From: Bacillus sp. PK3_68
Lineage (GTDB): Bacteria > Bacillota > Bacilli > Bacillales > Domibacillaceae
Direction: 5' to 3'
Length of the DNA: 64,000 bases
Assembly: GCF_003600835.1 (NCBI RefSeq)
Contig: NZ_NQYC01000001.1
Span: 930,001 to 994,000 of the forward strand
The translations under genes and the position numbers were made by a program. Position 1 is the first letter of the stretch. Every line of letters starts with the position of its first letter. Positions 45,203-52,999 of the stretch are shown here, piece after piece. Below the pieces are notes generated by a model. The model searched no databases and was not told the DNA's origin. It was given only the letters and a program-made list of their open reading frames with translations.

Positions 45203-45618
45203 CATAATAACGTTCTGTAAGCCATGTTCTGTACCATCGTACTGCAAGCGATCAGGGATGATCTTGTACTCCGGCGGTAATCATCTATCTGCGGACGTTC
45301 TAAAACATCCGCCCCTCTTATCGTTCATTTCCTTAAAGAGAGTGCCCCTACCTAAATTTGGGTTGCTCACTCGCGGGGTTTACCTCGTTCCACCTTTATA
45401 ATTTCTTATAAAGCTACGTCACTGTGGCACTTTCAAGGTAATCATGCCATATCCGAAGACTTAGGCATTTTCCCTGCCGTCAATCCAGCCTGAGCCGAAC
45501 TGCCCTAGCTTACTTTTTCGCTAGGCACGAACACTACGGGCATCTCAGCACCGTGTGAGCATGGACTTTCCTCTGCAGCGGAAAGGCTGCAGCGATTACC
45601 CGAACGCTATTATTGTCA
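45203..45618 (-). ncRNA. rnpB: RNase P RNA (class B, Bacillus type)
   Basis: Catalytic RNA that removes 5' leaders from tRNA precursors. On the minus strand it has the conserved 5' part GTTCGGGTAATCGCTGCAG, GAGGAAAGTCCATGCTC, ACACGGTGCTGAGATGCCCG, GTGTTCGTGCCTAGCG and, near the 3' end, GCAGTACGATGG and ACATGGCTTACAGAACGTT. About 415 nt, close to the 401 nt of B. subtilis. The exact ends are estimates to within about 10 nt. It is followed by an intrinsic terminator. Confidence 0.95.
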
Positions 45619-45680
45619 CCTGCACTATTATATAGGAAAATAACAATTAATGCAAGAGTCCTTTTGAATTAAGCATTATC

Positions 45681-45998
45681 TTATTCGTTATACAACTTAT
45701 CCCCAAATACGTGCCGTTCCAAATTCGATAATCGCTTCAAAATATCAAAGTTTGTAGAGCCGGCAGCTGGCTGCGGAGTTGGAGCTGGCTGTGAGCGGCG
45801 CATCGTTGTTTCACTTTGCTTTTTCAAGCGGAGATTTTCCTGTTGAAGTTCTTCAATTGCCTGATGAAACGCTTCATAATCCTTAATGATTAAATCTAGA
45901 AACTGATCTACTTCATCTGGATTATATCCTCTCATAGAGGTTTTAAAATCTTTTTCCAAAATATCCTTTGCTGTCAGTTTCACTTTATTAGATAACAT
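45681..45998 (-). CDS. gpsB: Cell-cycle protein GpsB
   Basis: DivIVA-related coiled-coil adaptor that shuttles penicillin-binding protein 1 (PonA, encoded 7 kb away) between division septum and side wall. The 105-aa product has the membrane-proximal N-domain [40 protein letters not shown] with the PBP-binding groove, a coiled coil to ~65, a [11 protein letters not shown] linker and the C-terminal trimer part [22 protein letters not shown] start at ATG 45998 (GAGGTG SD, 7 nt). Earlier in-frame ATGs at 46007 and 46037 are less well placed. Its place between ypsA and rnpB is as in B. subtilis. Confidence 0.94.
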   Translation of the reverse strand: MLSNKVKLTAKDILEKDFKTSMRGYNPDEVDQFLDLIIKDYEAFHQAIEELQQENLRLKKQSETTMRRSQPAPTPQPAAGSTNFDILKRLSNLERHVFGDKLYNE

Positions 45999-46080
45999 TC
46001 CCGTCATCACCTCAATATATTCCAAACCATGTTTCATTTATTTTTTCAAAAACGGACTGATTTGTCAATCTATTCAGCTG

Positions 46081-46641
46081 CTATTCCCAGTCTGTTTCCT
46101 TCAGCTGTTCCTCTTCTGCAACGAATTGCAAATCATAAAATGTCACTTGGCGAACATCCAATGGGTGATCCTGTTGAAAAGAACGAGCCATATCCCATAA
46201 ATATTGCGGTGAACCTGGATGTTCTTCATCATAGACCGCTAACAAACCATCAGCTTTTCGCAAAAACAGCTGGTTCTTATTTCGAAATTGGGCAGGGCTT
46301 TTATAAGGCTCTTTAGAAACAGAATCCACAAAATCCGCTCTTGCTAGGATCATTTCATAATAGATTTTGTTGTTCTCATTCCAGTTTTCGTTTTGTTGCA
46401 AAAAAGGGGTCAGTACAGCAAGCTTAACAGCAGGAAATTCCTCTTTCAATTCAAACAGCACTTCTGCCGCCCAGCATTCAACACCGAGTTGACCGCTGAT
46501 CAACAGCCAATCCATCCCTTCATCAAGTAGCCGACGCAGTTCGTTTTCGAGTGCTTTTTTTATGAAGAGAACTGCTGGATCATCCTGTTTGAAAATACCG
46601 AGCTCATAAGGCTTATACCCAGCTACTGTCCACACAGACAT
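46081..46641 (-). CDS. ypsA: YpsA family protein (SLOG fold, DUF1273)
   Basis: Cytoplasmic protein of 186 aa with the SLOG/DprA-like nucleotide-binding fold: VAGYKPYELGIF at the start, WLLISGQLGVECWAAEV with the glycine-rich loop, and a later LLAVYDEEHPGSPQYLW block. In Firmicutes YpsA affects cell division and FtsZ positioning and is encoded beside gpsB, as here. A bound nucleotide such as ADP-ribose or NAD is suggested by related structures. ATG 46641 has AGGAGG 8 nt upstream; the ORF runs 11 codons further without an SD. Confidence 0.9.
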   Translation of the reverse strand: MSVWTVAGYKPYELGIFKQDDPAVLFIKKALENELRRLLDEGMDWLLISGQLGVECWAAEVLFELKEEFPAVKLAVLTPFLQQNENWNENNKIYYEMILARADFVDSVSKEPYKSPAQFRNKNQLFLRKADGLLAVYDEEHPGSPQYLWDMARSFQQDHPLDVRQVTFYDLQFVAEEEQLKETDWE

Positions 46642-46664
46642 TGGAAAACCTCCTTTAGCATAAC

Positions 46665-46693
46665 AAAAAAGCAAGGAGCTTCCTTGCTTTTTT
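46665..46693. terminator. Bidirectional terminator between ypsA and cotD
   Basis: AAAAAAGCAAGGA/TCCTTGCTTTTTT stem with a 3-nt loop. On the minus strand it ends cotD transcription before ypsA. Confidence 0.85.
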
Positions 46694-46695
46694 AT

Positions 46696-46935
46696 CTACT
46701 TAGAAGCCAAACGGCCGACGAGGGTGTCCCCCACAAAGTAATTGTTGATTGCACACATCTTGAGCAAAGGATTGAGTATGCGGATAATAGTGTTGATGTT
46801 GATACATTGATGAGTAATGTTGGCCGTATGTGTTGGATGAATAAGCGGCACAATAAATTGCTCAAACGTGCGACTTTTACAATGGATCGGCGGATGAATG
46901 ACCGCCGGCAATACCGCAGGTCGGTTACAATACAT
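46696..46935 (-). CDS. cotD: Spore coat protein CotD homologue
   Basis: Inner-coat protein of 79 aa, made late in the mother cell. Similarity to B. subtilis CotD (75 aa) is seen in the start MYCNRPAVLPAVIHPPIHCKS, then TFEQFIVPLIHPTHTANITHQ. The B. subtilis protein is much richer in His; here parts are replaced by Ile/Asn, so the sequence has drifted. Position between ypsA and yprB is the same. The ATG follows directly after the TAA of a tiny upstream ORF and has no SD of its own, so re-initiation is likely. A sigma-K promoter is expected, but I could not place one. Confidence 0.75.
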   Translation of the reverse strand: MYCNRPAVLPAVIHPPIHCKSRTFEQFIVPLIHPTHTANITHQCININTIIRILNPLLKMCAINNYFVGDTLVGRLASK

Positions 46936-47037
46936 TTACATAAAGTTAGAAAAGCTGTCTTTCATGTTCGTCATAAAGAAAGCAGTTAAGCCGACAACAA
47001 CAAAAAATAACACAAATAAAGCGCGATACACGTTCAT
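46936..47037 (-). CDS. Predicted 33-aa membrane peptide upstream of cotD
   Basis: MNVYRALFVLFFVVVGLTAF is followed by FMTNMKDSFSNFM. One membrane helix, then a short polar tail. GGGGTGG lies 1-8 nt before the ATG, a bit close for an SD. Its TAA stop is immediately followed by the cotD ATG. The tight join suggests co-translation, perhaps as a sporulation-time membrane peptide. No homologue is recalled. Confidence 0.5.
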   Translation of the reverse strand: MNVYRALFVLFFVVVGLTAFFMTNMKDSFSNFM

Positions 47038-47187
47038 TCCACCCCATAAATATTTTCTCTTAGCTTTTCGTACCATTCTACATTTTACAGTCTTTTGTTG
47101 TAAGAAACAATAAACAACACGAAATAATTTTGACGAAAAAGATAAAAGACTGTCGCTTTTGTAAAATAAAAACGAAGAAAAAAATAC

Positions 47188-48423
47188 CTACCTATTGATT
47201 TTTTGCTGAAGCCGTTTTTTTCTTTTGGCTAAATCTTCCGTCAATCGTGCTCTCGCACCGTCATGAAGAGCGTCAGCTGCTTCCGCATGATGCAATGATT
47301 GAGAAGGATTTCTTTTTTTGTGTTCATAGTATTTACTTAGCTCAATATGCGCTTCGATTCTTTCAGATAGCGTCCCTTTGCTGCACACTTTTTCCCAAAG
47401 GTCTACCGCCTGTAGCCATTTCTTCTCTTTTTTAAAATGAAAAGCTAGTGCATGGCTGGCGGAGATTTGCACTTCTTTATGCTGCTCATCAACCAATTGC
47501 TGGTATGTTCCTGCTGACAATTCTTTCTCACCGACCGCTGACAGCCACTTGGCGACTTCTAGTTTTTCCCGACTTGTCTGGCTCTCTTCTGCCTGTAAGA
47601 TCTGCAGACTAATGTGGGTATAGAGAGTGATGAGTGTTAGAATATCCTTTTCGTTATGCTCCATTACCTTTAATATACCCTCTGGATGTTTCCTTTCTAC
47701 AAAATCAAAATAAATCATTGGAGCTAAATAGCCGGGAACATCTTCTGTGCGGCAAATGTCCAACTTCTCTCTTTCAACGTTCACAAGTTTAACGGACTCC
47801 ATCGAATGCTTCCACAACCTTCTAGAAGCATGGTATAAGTCAAAGTGACCAAAGCTCGGCAGTTTTGGCACATGCTCCCGGACGAGTGTATGACGGGTTT
47901 TTACTTGTGGCCAGTCAAATGACTTGCCGTTATACGTGACCAGGGTAGTATAATCCACTCTTTCCAAAAAGCTTGAATATAACGCCACCTCATTTCCCGG
48001 GGCAGGCAAAAAATGCTGACGCACAATCACTTCCTCTTCCTGTATTCTCGCATAGCCGAGCAAAAAAATCGTATTCCCGGTTCCGCCCCCTAGACCAGTC
48101 GTTTCCGTGTCGAAAAAAAACAAATCAGAAGCGGATAGGTCTTTGGCAGACAAGGGATGCGTCCCTTCCCATTCATTCCATTTAGCGATCATTTTTTTTG
48201 CATCGGAAAATGAATGTTTGCCATGTTGGAAAGAGAGCGGATAGCGCGCTTCGCGAATGAGACACCACTGATCACCAAGAACATAAGGCTTTACACCGGC
48301 TTTTTCCCACTCCTCCTTGTAAGGCAAATCCATTTGTTGAACATCCTTCTTTTCTATAGGCTTTTCCATCTCTTCTCTAACAATATGACGCTTCATCCGC
48401 TGAAGCTTTCCCGATAATCCCAT
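47188..48423 (-). CDS. mrfB: Mitomycin repair exonuclease MrfB (YprB)
   Basis: DnaQ/RNase H-fold 3'-5' exonuclease with a C-terminal TPR-like helical part, 411 aa. Metal-binding acids are visible in LFFFDTETTGLGGGTGN (DEDD motif I, ~105), VTYNGKSFDWPQ (motif II) and EHNEKDILTLITLY (motif III). In B. subtilis MrfB acts with the helicase MrfA to remove mitomycin-C lesions outside the UvrABC route. The downstream helices (EVQISASHALAFHFKKEKKWLQAVDLWEK) form repeats. The gene starts 1 nt after mrfA stops, so they form one translational unit. No SOS box is evident in the short upstream region of mrfA. Confidence 0.9.
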   Translation of the reverse strand: MGLSGKLQRMKRHIVREEMEKPIEKKDVQQMDLPYKEEWEKAGVKPYVLGDQWCLIREARYPLSFQHGKHSFSDAKKMIAKWNEWEGTHPLSAKDLSASDLFFFDTETTGLGGGTGNTIFLLGYARIQEEEVIVRQHFLPAPGNEVALYSSFLERVDYTTLVTYNGKSFDWPQVKTRHTLVREHVPKLPSFGHFDLYHASRRLWKHSMESVKLVNVEREKLDICRTEDVPGYLAPMIYFDFVERKHPEGILKVMEHNEKDILTLITLYTHISLQILQAEESQTSREKLEVAKWLSAVGEKELSAGTYQQLVDEQHKEVQISASHALAFHFKKEKKWLQAVDLWEKVCSKGTLSERIEAHIELSKYYEHKKRNPSQSLHHAEAADALHDGARARLTEDLAKRKKRLQQKINR

Positions 48424-48424
48424 T

Positions 48425-50707
48425 TTACTTCTCTCCCATTGTGAGAAACATCTTCAGCAGGCGGTAGGCATCCTCTTTGGCAGAACGAAGAGCGGTATCT
48501 GTGCCGATACAAGAAGGGCAACCACTCGGACAAGGACAATGACCAATAAGCTCTGCTGCCTGCTTTACAATTTCATCTAATTGATTAAAAACTTGTTCAC
48601 TGAGCCCAACCCCACCTGGATAATGATCATAAACAAAGATAGTCGGCTTTTCATTGTGACTCGCTTTTACTTGCGGTACGATATGAATGTCCTGCGGATC
48701 GCACATCGCAAACAGCGGAATAATCGCCTTTAGCGAATGAGCGGCTCCAATCAGACCATTCTCTAAACGCTCTTCAGAAAACTCTTTTAGCTCGGTATTC
48801 AGTGACATCCACACTGCATTCGTATGCAGTTCCACCTCTGGCAAATGAATCGGTCCTGATCCGATATTTTCATGAGTATCAAATTTAATTTTCTTGAAGA
48901 TGGTAGCCATCGCGTGAACAGCTACATCCCCATAGGAAAATGTGATGTGTTCTTTTTCTTGTTTTTTATCTTCTTCTAGTACTTGAAGCTGAACCGCTAA
49001 ATTGGCATCCGTAAAGTAATCCACCTCTACCTCGCGAACATACGCTTTCTTTTCTTCCCAATCAAGCTCTTCCACTTGATATTGAATCCCTTGATGCAGA
49101 TAAATGGCTTCATCATGCAGAAGCGTCATGGCACTGAACGTATCCATTTCTCCAATGACCTTATGGCTGCCTGTTATAGAAATATCAATAATAATGACAT
49201 TTTCTTGCGAAGCAGAGCGCAAGCTAATGTTATGGGCTGGGAAAGAATCGTTCATCCAGAACCATTGGCCTTGATTTTCATGAAGCACTCTTTCTTCTGC
49301 TAAAAACTCAAGCACTTCCTCCACATCCGTCTCTCCAAACAGCTCTCCTTGCTTAAATGGCAGTTCATAAGCTGCACACTTTAAATGATCGACTAAGATT
49401 ACTAGATTATCAGGGTTAATGCGAGCTGTTTCCGGCGTCCGCTTAAAAAAATAATCAGGATGATCAACGATAAACTGATCGAGCGGATCGGAGCTGGCAA
49501 CCATGAGAACAAGCGATTCTCCGTGGCGGCGTCCTGCTCTTCCCGCCTGCTGCCAGGCACTGGCGATAGTCCCTGGATAACCAGTCATGACACAAACCTG
49601 TAGTTGGCCGATGTCTACTCCCAGCTCCAGTGCATTCGTACTTACTACTCCATAAATTTCTCCATTTCTTAATCCCTTCTCAATTTCACGCCGCTGTGTC
49701 GGCAAATACCCTCCTCGATAGCCTCTAATTGACTTGGCTCCGAGTTCATTTCTAACGAGCTCCTGCAAATACGTTAATAGAATCTCTACCCGTACCCGGC
49801 TTCTGGCAAAGACAATCGTTTGAATTTTATTTTTTAACATTTCGCCGGCAAGCCGACGAACTTCTAAAACAGCACTACGGCGAATGTTAAGCGGCTTATT
49901 AATGATCGGCGGATTGTAAAACACAAAATGTTTTTTGCCAGCTGGTGCTCCATTTTTATCTATTAATCTAATCTTTTTTCCAGTTAGCGTTTCGGCAAGT
50001 TCAAGCGGGTTTGCAATCGTGGCCGATGTACAAATAAAAACCGGGTCGCTTCCATAATAACGGCAAATGCGCTGCAAACGGCGCAGAACATTCGCTACAT
50101 GGCTGCCGAACACCCCTCTATATATATGAAGTTCATCAATAATAATGTATTTTAAGTTCTCAAACAGCGACACCCATTTTGTATGATGCGGCAAAATAGC
50201 AGAATGAAGCATGTCAGGGTTAGTAAGAATAACTTGTCCAGCTTTTCGCACTTTTTGCCGGATGTTTGCCGGCGTATCTCCATCATATGTGTAACTGTTG
50301 ATTGGCAAGCCGACTTCTTGAATTAATTCATTGATTTCGCTTTTTTGATCCTGGGCAAGCGCTTTGGTAGGAAATAGATAAAGCGCCCGGGCTTCGTCAT
50401 TTTCGATTACAGATTGAAGCACCGGCAAATTATAGCAGAGTGTTTTCCCAGAGGCTGTCGGTGTTACTGCCACAAAGCTTTCGCCACTCCTTGCAGCTTC
50501 ATAAGCCGCTAATTGATGGGTATATAATTGCTCAATCCCTCTCTTTTTTAATGCAGCGGCAAGCTCAGGAGCCATGTCAGCCGGCAGCGGAACGACCGTC
50601 GCCTCTTTTTCCGGTATCGTATGCCAATGAATAATATTTGAACGAACAGCTTCCTCCTGCCTTAGCCAGTCAATGGCTTCTTGCAATGTTTTTCTCCTGA
50701 ATAGCAT
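48425..50707 (-). CDS. mrfA: DEAD/DEAH helicase MrfA (YprA)
   Basis: Superfamily-2 helicase of 760 aa, the partner of MrfB in the mitomycin repair pathway. Walker A is VTPTASGKTLCYNLP (~80), the DExH box is IIDELHIYRG, and motif III is CTSATIANP. The helicase C domain contains STNALELGVDIGQL and QQAGRAGRRHGES. The C-terminal DUF1998/MrfA zinc-binding domain has the four-Cys set CPCPSGCPSCIG. This domain makes the protein distinct from RecQ/Hrq1 types, though Hrq1 is the closest relative. Start MLFRRKTLQEAIDW at 50707. Its stop lies 1 nt ahead of mrfB. Confidence 0.93.
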   Translation of the reverse strand: MLFRRKTLQEAIDWLRQEEAVRSNIIHWHTIPEKEATVVPLPADMAPELAAALKKRGIEQLYTHQLAAYEAARSGESFVAVTPTASGKTLCYNLPVLQSVIENDEARALYLFPTKALAQDQKSEINELIQEVGLPINSYTYDGDTPANIRQKVRKAGQVILTNPDMLHSAILPHHTKWVSLFENLKYIIIDELHIYRGVFGSHVANVLRRLQRICRYYGSDPVFICTSATIANPLELAETLTGKKIRLIDKNGAPAGKKHFVFYNPPIINKPLNIRRSAVLEVRRLAGEMLKNKIQTIVFARSRVRVEILLTYLQELVRNELGAKSIRGYRGGYLPTQRREIEKGLRNGEIYGVVSTNALELGVDIGQLQVCVMTGYPGTIASAWQQAGRAGRRHGESLVLMVASSDPLDQFIVDHPDYFFKRTPETARINPDNLVILVDHLKCAAYELPFKQGELFGETDVEEVLEFLAEERVLHENQGQWFWMNDSFPAHNISLRSASQENVIIIDISITGSHKVIGEMDTFSAMTLLHDEAIYLHQGIQYQVEELDWEEKKAYVREVEVDYFTDANLAVQLQVLEEDKKQEKEHITFSYGDVAVHAMATIFKKIKFDTHENIGSGPIHLPEVELHTNAVWMSLNTELKEFSEERLENGLIGAAHSLKAIIPLFAMCDPQDIHIVPQVKASHNEKPTIFVYDHYPGGVGLSEQVFNQLDEIVKQAAELIGHCPCPSGCPSCIGTDTALRSAKEDAYRLLKMFLTMGEK

Positions 50708-50802
50708 GCTCTCACCTCTCCTTCATTTTAGCGAACAAACGATCCATTTGGAAGAAAAAACAGCCCCTTCTTGAAAACGAACGATTTCTGCACCTCAAAA
50801 AA

Positions 50803-50831
50803 GACCCTGAAGGAATTATTCCTTTAGGGCC
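50803..50831 (-). terminator. Terminator of yppG
   Basis: GACCCTGAAGGAA/TTCCTTTAGGGCC stem (one mismatch) with T6 on the minus strand, 8 nt past the stop. Confidence 0.78.
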
Positions 50832-50838
50832 GGGGTGT

Positions 50839-51210
50839 TTAGGCTTTCAGCCAACCGGACATATCTTTTACAACTTTTGACAACTGCGATACGGTATTCA
50901 CCATCATCCCCGCTGTATCCATCGCTTTATTAATATCAAATGTTCCATCTTTATTTTGGAAAGACTTTAGCAAAAGCTGGCTGTTACTTTTCGCTGGTGG
51001 TGTCGGCGGGATATTTTGCGGCATAGAAGAAGCGGGCGGATACATTTGATACGGTCCTTCTGGCAAATGCATTTGATAAAGTGGATGGCTCCACAATTCC
51101 CCCGGAAACTGGGAGTATCCAGAGGGAGAAGGCGTATGGCCAGGATAGGCCGGCGGTGAATGATAAGGATAATGTCCGGAATATGGATGCACCTGATCCC
51201 ACGGATTCAT
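50839..51210 (-). CDS. yppG: YppG-like Pro/Tyr-rich protein (coat-associated)
   Basis: Protein of 123 aa. The first ~75 residues are rich in Pro, Tyr, His and Ser (HPYSGHYPYHSPPAYPGHTP), the style of spore coat proteins. The last ~45 form a conserved helical end (SQLLLKSFQNKDGTFDINKAMDTAGMMVNTVSQLSKVVKDM). The C-terminal block is the same one seen in B. subtilis YppG and other coat-like Bacillus proteins. A role in the spore surface is inferred. It is the last gene before mrfA, separated from it by a terminator. Confidence 0.8.
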   Translation of the reverse strand: MNPWDQVHPYSGHYPYHSPPAYPGHTPSPSGYSQFPGELWSHPLYQMHLPEGPYQMYPPASSMPQNIPPTPPAKSNSQLLLKSFQNKDGTFDINKAMDTAGMMVNTVSQLSKVVKDMSGWLKA

Positions 51211-51274
51211 CTTTTTTCCCCTCCCGCAACATTAGTTATAACATGCTATGTTGCACCAACGGAAAAAGTGAATA

Positions 51275-51625
51275 CTATTCCAGCTCTTTTAACAATTGTT
51301 GCAAAACAAAAAGTGTTGATTCCACATAATTCCGAAAGCGTTTATAACTTGTTTCCGGAAAAAAGGCCTGTACTGAAATCAACTCTATATTCTCAACGAC
51401 CGCTTTCACTTGTGGATAATGGATATGCTTAAATTTCCTCGTTTTTAAATAAGCGGAAATTTCCCTTTCCCATTCCTCTACCTGCGAGCGGGCCTTATCA
51501 GCAAATGGTTTTACCTCTGTATAAAAATCTCCTTTTTCCTGCTGCTCTCTCGCCAGATGGTACCGATCATTGGCGCGGGTGACGGTGTCTACCAGCTGTT
51601 CTGTTAACTCTTGAAGTTTGCTCAT
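51275..51625 (-). CDS. yppE: YppE family helical protein (DUF1798)
   Basis: All-helical protein of 116 aa matching B. subtilis YppE (123 aa): LTEQLVDTVTRANDRYHLAREQQEKGDFYTEVKPFADKARSQVEEWE and the shared VKAVVENIELISVQAFFPETSYKRFRNYVESTLFVL. The B. subtilis protein forms a four-helix bundle; its role is unknown. There is no export signal. It lies between yppG and the 51.7-kb small gene, in the same orientation. Spacing (65 nt to yppG) does not settle whether the three form an operon. Confidence 0.85.
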   Translation of the reverse strand: MSKLQELTEQLVDTVTRANDRYHLAREQQEKGDFYTEVKPFADKARSQVEEWEREISAYLKTRKFKHIHYPQVKAVVENIELISVQAFFPETSYKRFRNYVESTLFVLQQLLKELE

Positions 51626-51724
51626 ATTCTACTCTCCTCTTCACCCTGTCATTCTTTATCTATTCTATAATTTTATAAGTTTTTCCGATAGTCTTCAAGA
51701 GAGCTCTGTGAAAGCATTATAGAT

Positions 51725-51946
51725 TCAAAAAGATTGCACCATGCGGTAGTTAGAGGTAGTAGCCAATAGGAAATCAGCTCCCTCTTCAAGCTGTTGCATG
51801 CGTGCCATTACTAACTCTTTCTTTTTCCAGAGACGGGAATAGTGGGCTTTATGCAGAATAGTCACTCTCTTTTTTAATACATTTTCGATTTGTTCTACCT
51901 TCTCTTCAATCTCATTTAATGTACGAAGCACTTCTTCTCTTGTCAT
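51725..51946 (-). CDS. Small coiled-coil hypothetical protein
   Basis: Soluble helical protein of 73 aa: TREEVLRTLNEIEEKVEQIENVLKKRVTIL has heptad-like Leu/Ile/Val spacing. A basic segment KAHYSRLWKKKELVMARM follows. ATG 51946 is chosen because AAGGAG sits 8 nt upstream; the longer frame to 52033 is very Lys/Arg-rich and has no SD. I do not recognise the family. Position resembles that of yppC/yppD in B. subtilis, but the sequence does not let me call it one. Confidence 0.6.
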   Translation of the reverse strand: MTREEVLRTLNEIEEKVEQIENVLKKRVTILHKAHYSRLWKKKELVMARMQQLEEGADFLLATTSNYRMVQSF

Positions 51947-52338
51947 CCTTCCCACTCCTTTATCTATTCTTTTCATTTTTCTCTTGCCCAACTCTTTCTT
52001 CCCTCTCTTAACGAACTCCTTCCTACCTGACAAAACTAGGTGTCATTCGGCAAAGAAAGAAGCAGCCGGACAAAAGTCTTATTTTATTCGACAAAGCTTT
52101 TATCCTCTGAAAGTACTATATTCTATGAAATGCAGATCACACGTGAAAAGGTTATAATAAAGAAGTGTGGAAAGGTTATATGAGGCGGGCAAACTGCATA
52201 ACTGTACAAGAGGGTTAAAGAGTAGCGGACAATAAAACTCCGCAAACTAAACGGAGAAAGGGAAAAAATGATCCTATTTTATTACCCCGTGTATAATTTT
52301 TTCTGTTATGATATGTATTATCTTGTGAGGTGTATGCG

Positions 52339-52944
52339 ATGACGATAAGATATCCGAACGGAAAAAAATATGTGGCGGATACGAAAGCAACTGCAACCAG
52401 GCAGCCTCCTCTGCGGGATAGTTACAGCAATAGAGGAATGACTCTTGAAGAAGACTTAAATGAGACTAACATCTTCTATCTTGAACGTGGCCTGGCTGTT
52501 ATCCATAAGAAGCCGACACCTGTGCAAATTGTTCAGGTTGATTATCCAAGAAGAAGTGCCGCAGTCATTAAGGAGGCCTACTTTAAGCAGGCTTCCACTA
52601 CGGATTACAACGGCGTATATCGGGGGAGATATGTCGACTTTGAGGCAAAAGAAACAAAAAATACAACCGCCTTTCCATTAAAAAACTTTCATGAACATCA
52701 AATCATTCATATGAAAAACGTGGAAAAGCAGCAAGGTATTAGTTTTGTTATTATTCGTTTTACTACAACACAGGAGGTATTTTATCTTCCAGCCAGCCGT
52801 TTGTTCGAGTATTGGGACAGAATGGAAAACGGCGGCCGAAAATCGATTACAAAAGCGGAGATGGAGAGCTCAAGCTTTTCGATTCCGACAGGCTTGCACC
52901 CCCGCATTCCTTATTTGTCTGTCATCGATCAGCTATATTTTTAG
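52339..52944 (+). CDS. recU: Holliday junction resolvase RecU
   Basis: Structure-specific nuclease that cuts Holliday junctions in recombination and chromosome segregation. The 201-aa product has the family's flexible start ([11 protein letters not shown]) and the PD-(D/E)xK-type core: [23 protein letters not shown], where Asp, Glu and Lys bind Mg2+, then [14 protein letters not shown] and the stalk region [20 protein letters not shown] use ATG 52339 (GAGGTG SD); a GTG at 52330 is in frame but too close. It precedes ponA by 55 nt on one transcript, the conserved recU-ponA pair. The upstream 290 nt to the divergent gene contains a TATAAT at about 52295. Confidence 0.93.
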   Translation: MTIRYPNGKKYVADTKATATRQPPLRDSYSNRGMTLEEDLNETNIFYLERGLAVIHKKPTPVQIVQVDYPRRSAAVIKEAYFKQASTTDYNGVYRGRYVDFEAKETKNTTAFPLKNFHEHQIIHMKNVEKQQGISFVIIRFTTTQEVFYLPASRLFEYWDRMENGGRKSITKAEMESSSFSIPTGLHPRIPYLSVIDQLYF

Positions 52945-52999
52945 GGTCATAGATCTTAACAATCTTTATTTCCACCGAAAGCGAGGATATTGAACAAAA

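Noticed and set aside
46684-46989. 101-aa plus-strand ORF opposite cotD
   Set aside because: The minus-strand frame matches CotD and the syntenic position. The plus frame has no SD or similarity.
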